Notes under the pieces: generated by a model
The model's input: the letters and a program-made list of their open reading frames with translations, nothing else
What the model was told of the DNA's origin: nothing
Databases searched by the model: none
Shown: piece after piece, positions 1 through 7,100 of the stretch
How the letters are laid out: each line of letters begins with the position of its first letter
Numbering within the stretch: the stretch's first letter is position 1
NCBI GenBank assembly: GCA_903920415.1
Contig: CAIXMD010000566.1
Span: forward strand, 1-10,882
Direction of reading: 5' to 3'
Length of the DNA: 10,882 bases
Origin: an uncultured Desulfomonile sp.
GTDB taxonomy: Bacteria > Desulfobacterota > Desulfomonilia > Desulfomonilales > Desulfomonilaceae
Program-made: the position numbers and the translations under genes

Positions 1-59
1 AAGAAGCTTACGGGAAAAGCTGGTGATCATTAGTTCGATGTCACAGGGCTTTGGTTTTT

Positions 60-1034
60 ATGATGAAGCTTGATAAAATCGGATCTAATGTTTTTCGGTG
101 CATATTGGTCACCGCGGTAATTGCCTCGATTATTCTATCATGGCTCCCGACAGAAGCCTTTGAAGCTGTGGATGTCATTTCCGGGGTCATAGATTCTTCT
201 CAGTTCAAAGGCAAAGACCCCATATCAAGGCTCCGTTTGGCTGCGGACCTTCTCCATGACAAGAAGCTTAAACCCTCGGATATGACCTTTCTTCTCCTCG
301 ACTGGGGAGACCAGTATCTCAGGGAACCATCCGATCCCCTCGAAAGACTGAAACGATGGACTGACCTAACGAATGACGAAAAGCTAAGCCACCTCAAGAT
401 TCCCAGGGATTTTTTTAACCGTATCTTGTTGGCAGAGTTTCTGGTGAACAAGACCCCTTACTTGAAGTCATCGCCTCAAAAGAGGCTTGAAATCATTTCC
501 AAGCTGGAAGAAAAGAACCTCGTTGACTGGTCGGTAGCTCTGGCGTACGCACGGCTTTACGCAGGAGCCATTCTCTCAGGCTCCAAGGGCTTTGACACGA
601 CATCCCCTCTGGAAGCCCTGAACATTCTAAAAAAGCTCGAAGATGGAAAACTCGTGGGGTGGCATTACCGGGTCCCTGTCGAGACAATTTTGGTTGCTGA
701 GGCTTTGGCGATGGACAAGGCCTACCAGGAGGCCTCTCCTCTGGACCGCCTTGCTAAACTCAGGGAATTTGAGAAAAAAGGACTAGTCACTGCTCAGACC
801 AAGAGGGAGCTTGAAAAACTTCCGGCCTGGAGGCTCCTAGTCACAGATCCTTCATTCTTAAAAGCAGATCCCAAGGCGAAAAAAGAAAAGCTTCAGAAAC
901 TCGAAGGGGATGGCCTGATTTCTCAGTCCACTGCTTCTGATCTCAAAGGAATCTTTCGGCCTTCCGCCTTGGCTCCATCTGTTAGACCAAAACCGTCTCC
1001 TCTCCCTCAAATAATCTCTCCTTCAGTAAACTAG
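60..1034 (+). CDS. Exported protein with six SHOCT-like 44-residue repeats, function unknown
   Basis: I do not recognise a characterised homologue. The chosen start is the first of two adjacent ATG codons (60 and 63); an in-frame TTG at 51 is less likely, and none has a strong ribosome binding site. The N-terminus has a basic stretch, a hydrophobic core at about residues 13-28 and a likely signal peptidase site after PTEA (residue 33), so the product is probably exported. The mature part is six copies of a unit that begins with Asp/Ser-Pro, continues as RL..L..LE and ends with a Gly/Lys-Leu-Val/Ile turn. The anchor prolines are at residues 54, 93, 139, 183, 227 and 271. The tail from about residue 300 is proline- and serine-rich without repeats. 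The gene lies 26 bp upstream of the large GlmS-like gene, so co-transcription is likely. Export and repeat architecture are well supported; function is unknown. Confidence 0.8.
   Translation: MMKLDKIGSNVFRCILVTAVIASIILSWLPTEAFEAVDVISGVIDSSQFKGKDPISRLRLAADLLHDKKLKPSDMTFLLLDWGDQYLREPSDPLERLKRWTDLTNDEKLSHLKIPRDFFNRILLAEFLVNKTPYLKSSPQKRLEIISKLEEKNLVDWSVALAYARLYAGAILSGSKGFDTTSPLEALNILKKLEDGKLVGWHYRVPVETILVAEALAMDKAYQEASPLDRLAKLREFEKKGLVTAQTKRELEKLPAWRLLVTDPSFLKADPKAKKEKLQKLEGDGLISQSTASDLKGIFRPSALAPSVRPKPSPLPQIISPSVN
204..950 (+). repeat. Six degenerate 44-residue coding repeats
   Basis: The encoded repeats share the pattern (D/S)P..RL..L..LE..(G/K)L(V/I) followed by a helical stretch. Anchor prolines are spaced 39, 46, 44, 44 and 44 residues apart. 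The last four units are the most regular. The repeat shows at protein level only; the DNA copies have diverged. Confidence 0.75.
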
Positions 1035-1060
1035 GGCGACAATCTCGAAAGGACAGTATT

Positions 1061-4000
1061 GTGTGTGGAATAGCAGGCTTCGTAAGTAATAATCACTGGC
1101 TGGAAAAAATTGACTCATCATGGGTCGACAGTACCGTGCAGCAATTAGAGGCAGCATCCTCCATGTCTTTCGGGAGCCACAATTTCGTCGGCCCTCTCAG
1201 TGGGCTGGTTGAGAGGTTTGACGATCTCATGTCTTTCGGCCTGCACCTGGAATTGATAAACGGAGGAGAGAACCTGAAGAGGGTCGAAAGACTGGCTGAT
1301 ATTCTTGATGCCTCGAATCAAAAGATCGAAGCGTTTATGGTGGAGAACGGACCCACGGAAGCTCTCGAACAGATGTCCGAGGCTATAAGAGATTACTCCT
1401 GGCAAATAAGGCACGAAGTCCTCGGTAGTGCTGTAAGGGCCGCAGGACTTCTACCCTCTGGAATGCCCACATCGGGGTCCGGGAGATCTCGAAGTTTTGC
1501 GGTTTGGTCCATCGAGCAAGTCTTGGAGAATCTGGATCGTCTCGAAGTCCGTGGCCGCGATTCGGCAGGCATCGCAATACAGTATGTGGTACCGACTGGG
1601 ATGTATCCAGAAGCGACGGTTGGCCAAGAAGATCCTTTCTCTTTACCCCGCCCGGAAAAAATAGAGAAGGGAGTAAAGAGTGGTATCCATGTTGTAAAGC
1701 TACCGGACAGGCGAATTGTTGTCACTTTTGTATATAAAGTGGCCAATTTGGTGGGACGCCTGGGGGACAACACTACGGCGCTGCGAAATGCCATTCGAGC
1801 GGATGAACTATTGTGGACGGTAGCTGGCCATATTCAGCATGTTAACATATTAGCCCATACGAGATGGGCCTCCAACGGAATTATCAGCTTGGCCAACTGC
1901 CATCCGGTGGACGGAGCCCTTTACAGAAAAGAGCACGAGGACACACTCGGGGATATGGCTGCAGAATTCGTGCTCAATGGAGATGTGGACAATTACCAAA
2001 TGCTGCTTGAAAAAGTGGTCCACGCACAAGGTTACGCTATTGAGCCTTCTATTACGACGGACGCCAAGATACTCCCTGTCTATTATCGACTCGGAACAGA
2101 CTGTTCCCAATCTCCCGAAGACAGGTTCGCCTCATTGATGAACAACTGCGAAGGCTCTCTGGCAGTTGTGATGCAGCACCCTCATTACCCCAACTCCTGG
2201 TACCTAGGCCAGAAAGGCAGTGGGCAGAGCCTTTTTGTCGGCAAGATCAAAGATGGGTTTATCCTGGCATCAGAGGTTTACGGACTTGCTTCACGTACTC
2301 GTACTTCTTATAGCCTTTCGGGCACAAAGAGAGGAGGGACGCAGACTGTCATAGAGACCGGTACGTCGGACAATGATGGTTTAAAAGGTCGTTTCCTCGA
2401 AGACGCTACGCCGTTTCAACTCAAGGCCGAACCTATATACATCCATTCGAGGGACATTTTCCGAAAATCCTACGATTATTACTTTGAAAAAGAAATTCAT
2501 GAAGCCCCTGCCAGTGTTCATAAAACGATCAAGGGCAAGTATCGAAAAATTGCGAATAAAATAGAATTCGGCTCTGACGGCTACGGATCCTTCGCAACCC
2601 TCCTCGGTCGCCTGCGCGATCCTGATTTGCCCTCAATGAGAAGGATCATGGTTATCGGACAAGGAACCGCATCAGTGGCCGCCATGGGTGTGGCTCACTT
2701 GATTGAAAAGGCTCTGGCTCGATCACGTGTTGTGGTCGGCTGGTGCAAGGCTTCGGAGATGTCAGGGTTCCTTTCGGAGGAACCGCTGTCGGACATGCTG
2801 TTGATAGCGATTTCCCAAAGTGGAACTACCACTGATACGAACCGTACCGTAGACGTGGCCGGATCGCAGGGAGCCTGGATACATGCCATTGTCAATCGTC
2901 GTAACTCTCCACTCGTGGAGAAGGCCGATTCGTACTTCTACACAAGTGATGGCCGAGACGTGGAAATGGCGGTCGCTTCCACAAAAGCATTTTACTCACA
3001 GATCGCTGCCGGAAAGTTGACTGCCCTGATGTTGGCCCGGGAATTTGGAAGTTTAACGGACGAAGAGATTTTTCAGGAAGTGGAGGAATTAGAGAGACTC
3101 CCGTCTGACATCCAATGGGTTTTGGAACACAGCGGGAGCATAAAGGATTTGGCTGAGAAGTACGGGCCGAGCAGCAGGAACTGGGCAGTAGTAGGGAATG
3201 GTCCCAACAAGATAGCTGCCGATGAGATCAGGATTAAACTGAGTGAGCTTTGTTACAAATCCATACCATGCGACTTCACTGAAGACAAGAAACACATCGA
3301 TCTTTCTACAGAACCACTTACCATAGTAGTGGCCAATGATCTCCCGGAGTATATCGTTCAAGATACGGCAAAAGAGGTCGCAATTTTCAAGGCACATAAC
3401 GGCAAGCCCTTGGTGATATGTGCACGCGGTGAAAAACGGTTCAATGATCATGCGGAAAGTTTGATAGAGGTTCCCAACACAGGCTCCGGTCTCGGCTTCG
3501 TGACCGCGACAGTGGCCGGTCACCTGTGGGGGTTCTACGCTGCCAAAGCAATCGACTCTCGCGCCGATGTGTTGCGAAGCGTCCGTTCCATGCTGACACA
3601 GGTATTGGATGAACCGCTCGTATGGAATCCGGAAGCTTTCAGATCAAAGTGGACGGAAATCATGAGGTTGATCGAGCAAGGTCAGATGAACACGGCTTTG
3701 CCCGCTTCTTCTGTGGCTTCCCTTGCCCTGTTCGCTGCAGGATTGAGGTTTGATGATTGGTGGCGTGAAATCCCAGTGTCCGTAGTCAGTGAAGGAATAG
3801 GGATTTTGAATAAAGCCATAGAAGAAATGACAAGACCTATCGACACTATTCGCCATCAGGCCAAAACAGTTACCGTCGGTATCTCAAGGCCTAAGGAAGT
3901 GATCACGCCTGTACTCCTGAAAGCTCTTGAAGAACTTTCAGCTCAGCCCGCTCAAATCAAGGATATGGACCTGAGACTGCTCCGAACGGTGTCCCCAATT

Positions 4001-4489
4001 ATTTCCGAGGTACATGGCGGGCTGTTTTACCGAGTTGTGGAAACGGCAGATGGTACACCGGCAAGCTATGCCGGTGAAGCATCATTGATCCAAACGGTCG
4101 GGCGCTTCGGCTCATGTCTGGGAAAAAGTTCCAGGTATGATGAGCCAAAATCCGCCGGCGGCAGCAAGCGAACTGCCCTAAGGCTTGGCCGGGCTGTGTG
4201 GAGTTCAGGACGGGGCGGCCAAGAAAACCTATTGATTATACCTTTGTTTGATCAAAAAATTGGCGATTGCAAAGGCATATTGCTGTTTCATCTCAACTTT
4301 GCGGTCCATTCAACACTTCAACAAAAGCTCGGCATCCTAAGAGGAATGGGAAATCGGTATCACGAATTAGTAGAGCGGCTTGAGGACCTTTCCAGCCCCT
4401 ATTCACTGGAAGACTTTCTCGAAGCCGTCACTCCCCGCGATCTGATACTTGCTCCGGTTGAGAGCATGGTATTATCAAAGTCCGAATGA
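1061..4489 (+). CDS. Giant GlmS-like glutamine amidotransferase/double-SIS protein
   Basis: The layout is that of glutamine-fructose-6-phosphate aminotransferase (GlmS, about 610 residues), but this protein has 1142. The GTG start has AAGGA 8 bases upstream and places Cys at position 2, as needed for the class II amidotransferase nucleophile (MCGIAGF). Other amidotransferase motifs are RGRDSAGIAI (164-173), HTRWA (266-270), NG (306-307) and Asp334. The first SIS domain (about 525-660) has SQSGTT (585-590) and VASTKAF (638-644). The second (about 705-845) keeps a glutamate (722) and a histidine (745) aligning with E. coli Glu488 and His504. Two segments have no GlmS counterpart inside the amidotransferase half: about 10-150, predicted helical, and part of 175-260. 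Residues 850-1142 form an extra domain. The lysine of the GlmS C-terminal DQPRNLAKS motif aligns with Arg839. Ammonia transfer to a sugar phosphate is plausible, but ordinary GlmS activity is doubtful, so no symbol is given. It is probably cytoplasmic and co-transcribed with the preceding exported-repeat gene. Confidence 0.88.
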   Translation: MCGIAGFVSNNHWLEKIDSSWVDSTVQQLEAASSMSFGSHNFVGPLSGLVERFDDLMSFGLHLELINGGENLKRVERLADILDASNQKIEAFMVENGPTEALEQMSEAIRDYSWQIRHEVLGSAVRAAGLLPSGMPTSGSGRSRSFAVWSIEQVLENLDRLEVRGRDSAGIAIQYVVPTGMYPEATVGQEDPFSLPRPEKIEKGVKSGIHVVKLPDRRIVVTFVYKVANLVGRLGDNTTALRNAIRADELLWTVAGHIQHVNILAHTRWASNGIISLANCHPVDGALYRKEHEDTLGDMAAEFVLNGDVDNYQMLLEKVVHAQGYAIEPSITTDAKILPVYYRLGTDCSQSPEDRFASLMNNCEGSLAVVMQHPHYPNSWYLGQKGSGQSLFVGKIKDGFILASEVYGLASRTRTSYSLSGTKRGGTQTVIETGTSDNDGLKGRFLEDATPFQLKAEPIYIHSRDIFRKSYDYYFEKEIHEAPASVHKTIKGKYRKIANKIEFGSDGYGSFATLLGRLRDPDLPSMRRIMVIGQGTASVAAMGVAHLIEKALARSRVVVGWCKASEMSGFLSEEPLSDMLLIAISQSGTTTDTNRTVDVAGSQGAWIHAIVNRRNSPLVEKADSYFYTSDGRDVEMAVASTKAFYSQIAAGKLTALMLAREFGSLTDEEIFQEVEELERLPSDIQWVLEHSGSIKDLAEKYGPSSRNWAVVGNGPNKIAADEIRIKLSELCYKSIPCDFTEDKKHIDLSTEPLTIVVANDLPEYIVQDTAKEVAIFKAHNGKPLVICARGEKRFNDHAESLIEVPNTGSGLGFVTATVAGHLWGFYAAKAIDSRADVLRSVRSMLTQVLDEPLVWNPEAFRSKWTEIMRLIEQGQMNTALPASSVASLALFAAGLRFDDWWREIPVSVVSEGIGILNKAIEEMTRPIDTIRHQAKTVTVGISRPKEVITPVLLKALEELSAQPAQIKDMDLRLLRTVSPIISEVHGGLFYRVVETADGTPASYAGEASLIQTVGRFGSCLGKSSRYDEPKSAGGSKRTALRLGRAVWSSGRGGQENLLIIPLFDQKIGDCKGILLFHLNFAVHSTLQQKLGILRGMGNRYHELVERLEDLSSPYSLEDFLEAVTPRDLILAPVESMVLSKSE

Positions 4490-4516
4490 GATGGTAGTAG
4501 TAACTGGGGTCACACA

Positions 4517-4532
4517 TTTTAAACATTTAAAA
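4517..4532. repeat. AT-rich perfect inverted repeat
   Basis: TTTTAAA, a CA spacer and TTTAAAA form a perfect 7-bp inverted repeat 28 bases after the stop of the GlmS-like gene. It lacks the GC-rich stem and following T-tract of an intrinsic terminator. It could be a protein-binding site, or chance in AT-rich spacer. Confidence 0.3.
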
Positions 4533-4595
4533 AGCCTGTTTTCACTATCACTAAATTTTGTTGCGTGCCTGCCGAACGATCCGAGTTTGCCCCGC

Positions 4596-4624
4596 TTGAC
4601 AAGTTAAACATAAAAAGATATATA
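4596..4624 (+). promoter_or_regulatory. Sigma70-type promoter for the LysM gene
   Basis: A perfect -35 box TTGACA (4596-4601) is followed by a 17-base spacer and TATATA (4619-4624); TATAAA at 4621 is an alternative -10 with a 19-base spacer. The surroundings are AT-rich. The predicted transcript starts near 4631, about 50 bases before the LysM start codon. A 9-bp direct repeat AAGTTAAAC occurs at 4601-4609 and 4645-4653, flanking the -10 and start region, and might be an operator pair. Confidence 0.6.
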
Positions 4625-4683
4625 AACTCGTAGGTTATTTGTAAAAGTTAAACCATAATAGTAGCAAGACTGCGAGCCTGTTC

Positions 4684-5769
4684 ATGGTTCAAAAACTGAT
4701 TCGCTTGTGTGTGTTGACCCTGGTTATATATTTTTTGCCCTCAATCCAGGGAAGCGCGTCTGCCTTCGAGATATACCCTAGACCCCAGGAGCAATACATA
4801 GTCCAGAGAGGCGATTCTCTTTATAATATTGCCGGCAAATACTATTTCAATCCCAGCCTCTGGCGCAATCTATGGAGCCATAATCCAGGTATTTCTGTAA
4901 GACACACTGGGACATCTCCTGAGAAAGAGCCGCTCATACCAGGCACAAAAATGCTCATTTATAATGCCCGGTCTTCTTATCCGGCATTCAACGAGTCTTA
5001 TTCCCCCCCGACGGGAATTCCTGATGATGTACGATTTATAGTAAACAAGGTCCCGTACAAAGGAATCCCGTACGATAGGCAGTTTTTCAAGTATAAGTTG
5101 AGTTCTAGGCCAACTCAGATATGGGGTTACATTGTAAGTTCTCCTGAGTTGAACAAAATCAATTTCCTCGAAAGAGACCTAGTGTATGTTAGGTTTCGGC
5201 CGTCAAAAAAACAAGTGGTACTAGTAGGAGACCGTTTCGGTATCTATCGGGATAGAGGCCCACTATATCATCCGGTTAACCCGGACAGAGAAATCGGGTA
5301 TCTTACTGAAATCGTCGGAGAGATCGAGGTCACGAGCACTGGTAATGACCTCATTACTGCTATTATATTGGAAAGCTACGTGGAGATTGAGCGAGGAGAC
5401 AAGGTTTGTTTTTACGCTCCTCGAGCACGGGAAATCGTCCCGACCAAAACTCACAAAATGTTGACCGGCACTATCCTGGTTTCAGCAACAAGGGAAACTT
5501 ATTACCCTGATAGCAGCAACCTGGAAATGGACATTGTATTCATTGATCGGGGCGAGTGCGACGGACTGAGAGAGGGTACGCTTCTCAACATATATCGTCC
5601 TAACGAGCCTGCACCCGACCCCTATTCGCAGCGATGGATGCCGGTGCCGGACACATTCCTTGGTGAAGGAATCATCTTAAAAGCTTTTGACAAGAATTCT
5701 ACTGTCCTTATTACCAGGTCTCGGGAGGAAGTAGTGCGAGGAGACATAGTAAAGAGTGTCAGCGATTAG
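4684..5769 (+). CDS. Exported LysM-domain protein with duplicated C-terminal module
   Basis: A Sec signal peptide is clear: Lys/Arg near the start, a hydrophobic core at about residues 6-18 and a signal peptidase I site after ASA (residue 27). There is no lipobox cysteine. One LysM domain follows at about 37-94 (YIVQRGDSLYNIAGKYY, an Asn-Pro-x-LW stretch, then LIPGTKMLIY), which predicts binding to peptidoglycan glycan in the periplasm. Residues 115-361 are predicted mostly beta. Two segments, about 165-241 and 282-356, share the order: beta strand, Gly-x-x-x-x-IYR, a Gly near an EI/II strand, a variable strand, then a Glu-x-x-x-x-x-GD turn. This suggests tandem duplication, and the pattern recalls FlgT C-terminal-like barrels, which is inference. 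The start codon lacks a clear ribosome binding site, but ATG 4684 gives an intact signal peptide. LysM proteins beside dprA are familiar from Deltaproteobacteria. Its exact role is unknown. Confidence 0.85.
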   Translation: MVQKLIRLCVLTLVIYFLPSIQGSASAFEIYPRPQEQYIVQRGDSLYNIAGKYYFNPSLWRNLWSHNPGISVRHTGTSPEKEPLIPGTKMLIYNARSSYPAFNESYSPPTGIPDDVRFIVNKVPYKGIPYDRQFFKYKLSSRPTQIWGYIVSSPELNKINFLERDLVYVRFRPSKKQVVLVGDRFGIYRDRGPLYHPVNPDREIGYLTEIVGEIEVTSTGNDLITAIILESYVEIERGDKVCFYAPRAREIVPTKTHKMLTGTILVSATRETYYPDSSNLEMDIVFIDRGECDGLREGTLLNIYRPNEPAPDPYSQRWMPVPDTFLGEGIILKAFDKNSTVLITRSREEVVRGDIVKSVSD

Positions 5770-5784
5770 AACCGCGAGGAGCGC

Positions 5785-5814
5785 TTGACGCGCTTGAATA
5801 AGTCACTGTAGGAT
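5785..5814 (+). promoter_or_regulatory. Possible promoter upstream of dprA
   Basis: TTGACG (5785-5790, 5/6 to consensus), an 18-base spacer and TAGGAT (5809-5814, 4/6) lie just after the LysM stop. The -35 sits within a short tandem repeat of GCGCTTGA (5781-5788 and 5790-5797). The match is moderate. dprA could instead be read from the LysM promoter. Confidence 0.3.
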
Positions 5815-5833
5815 AACAGGGGATAGCGCGAAC

Positions 5834-5851
5834 CTGAACTAACAAGTTCAG
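5834..5851 (+). other. Short hairpin in the LysM-dprA spacer
   Basis: CTGAACT, loop AACA and AGTTCAG form a perfect 7-bp stem. A run of five T starts 9 bases after the stem (5861-5865). The stem is AT-balanced and the T-run is too far away for a convincing intrinsic terminator. It may be a weak attenuator or a leader structure for dprA. Confidence 0.3.
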
Positions 5852-5960
5852 ATCAACTGGTTTTTCTCTGCAGGCTTGTTCGGGAAGGATTGTGCTTCCC
5901 CCAAATGTTCTACGCATAAATTCCGAGATGTCTCATTCGGCCTCTCAAGAACGGAACCTT

Positions 5961-7091
5961 ATGGCTGAACACTCCCCTGACGCAGATATTTCCCTATATG
6001 ACTGGCTGGCTCTTGAAAGAATACCAGGGGTAGGTCCTGTAACCATCGCCCGGTTGTTAAAAGCCTTTACAAGTCCGCTTGCGGCTATGGAAGCTGGTGC
6101 TGAAGAGATTTCCCGTAAAACCGGTTTGAGTGAAAAAGCAGCTCGCTCCATCTCTCACTTTATCCCGCCGAAGGCCGAAATACTAAGAGATATTGAGACT
6201 ATTCGGAATCTCGGTGTCAGGGTAATCACCCGGTGGGACGATGATTATCCTGACAATCTAAAGGAAATTTACGATCCTCCATCTCTGCTGTTCGTGAGGG
6301 GTAATATTTTGCCCCAGGACAGCCGTGCGGTGGCTGTAGTCGGAACGAGAAACCCGAGTAGCTATGGTATTGAGATGACTGAAAAGATTACTGGAGATCT
6401 GGTTCACGCAGGGATAACAGTGGTAAGCGGCTTGGCGAGGGGAATCGATACAGCTTGCCACAGATCGGCACTTAAGGCAGGCGGCCGCACTATCGGCGTA
6501 CTGGGATGTGGTATTGACGTTTGTTACCCGCGAGAGAATAAAGCTCTTGTTGAAGAAATGGTAGCCCAAGGAGCGGTGATTAGCGAATTTAGACCCGGAA
6601 TCGCTCCACTTGCGACAAATTTCTACAGAAGAAACAGAATTGTTTCAGGACTGACAAGAGGTACTCTTGTGGTAGAGGCGGCTCCCAGAAGTGGCTCTCT
6701 TATTACGGCGGGCCACGCTCTTGACCAGAATAGAGATGTCTTTGCCCTGCCGGGGAGTATTATGAACAAGAGGTCTTGGGGCCCTCATCACTTACTGAAA
6801 CAAGGGGCCTGCCTTGTCGAATCGGCAGAAGACATTGTAGTTGCTCTGTTCGAACAAGTTAAAATGATCGAACAACACCCTACCCAGGAACTGCACGAAG
6901 ATTACCCAGACCTCTCGGAAATTGCTCGGACAGTGCTCTCATCCATTGACTTGGATCCGGTACCCATCGATTGGTTATGTGAAAACCTTAAGATCGAGGC
7001 GGGTAAGCTATCGGCTCTCCTCCTTGAACTTGAATTGAGAGGCCTGATTCGTCAGTATCCGGGAAAGATGTTTGCCCGGGTTTTGCAATAA
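5961..7091 (+). CDS. dprA: DNA-processing protein DprA
   Basis: DprA binds incoming single-stranded DNA in the cytoplasm during natural transformation and loads RecA onto it; many bacteria not known to be competent also carry it. ATG 5961 (376 residues) has CGGA at a suitable distance and starts close to the conserved region. In-frame starts GTG 5892 and ATG 5928 are possible; the GTG has AAGGA only 2 bases away. A helix-hairpin-helix segment (IPGVGPVTIARLL) is at about 21-33. The Rossmann-like DprA core runs about 123-293, with GTRNPSSYG (128-136), SGLARGID (156-163), GCGIDVCYP (182-190), RRNRIVSGL (223-231), SGSLITA (244-250) and FALPGSI (261-267). A winged-helix C-terminus occupies about 317-376. 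Where many DprA proteins have SxGxN before the LI..GA motif, this one has SWGPH. The usual neighbour topA is absent; the pxp genes follow after 9 bp. Confidence 0.95.
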   Translation: MAEHSPDADISLYDWLALERIPGVGPVTIARLLKAFTSPLAAMEAGAEEISRKTGLSEKAARSISHFIPPKAEILRDIETIRNLGVRVITRWDDDYPDNLKEIYDPPSLLFVRGNILPQDSRAVAVVGTRNPSSYGIEMTEKITGDLVHAGITVVSGLARGIDTACHRSALKAGGRTIGVLGCGIDVCYPRENKALVEEMVAQGAVISEFRPGIAPLATNFYRRNRIVSGLTRGTLVVEAAPRSGSLITAGHALDQNRDVFALPGSIMNKRSWGPHHLLKQGACLVESAEDIVVALFEQVKMIEQHPTQELHEDYPDLSEIARTVLSSIDLDPVPIDWLCENLKIEAGKLSALLLELELRGLIRQYPGKMFARVLQ

Positions 7092-7100
7092 GAAATAGAC

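Noticed and set aside
2..73. Possible C-terminal end of an upstream gene (frame 2, stop 71-73), ending in a stretch like KLVIISSMSQGFGFYDEA and overlapping the first gene's start.
   Set aside because: All three forward frames are open at the window edge for a short distance, and too little is visible to prove coding.
3089..3523. Long minus-strand ORF (144 codons) inside the GlmS-like gene, and other opposite-strand ORFs.
   Set aside because: They lie wholly inside well-supported genes, have no recognisable motifs and read as shadows of the coding strand.
1061..4489. Calling the large gene simply glmS.
   Set aside because: The size, insertions and apparent loss of the Schiff-base lysine make canonical activity uncertain, so no symbol was assigned.
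5809..5825. TAGGATAACAGGGGATA resembles the I-SceI homing endonuclease site.
   Set aside because: It differs by a missing base and a changed 3' end, and there is no intron or homing endonuclease nearby; treated as chance.
5834..5865. Intrinsic terminator between the LysM gene and dprA.
   Set aside because: The stem has only 7 pairs with few GC and the T-run starts 9 bases after it.
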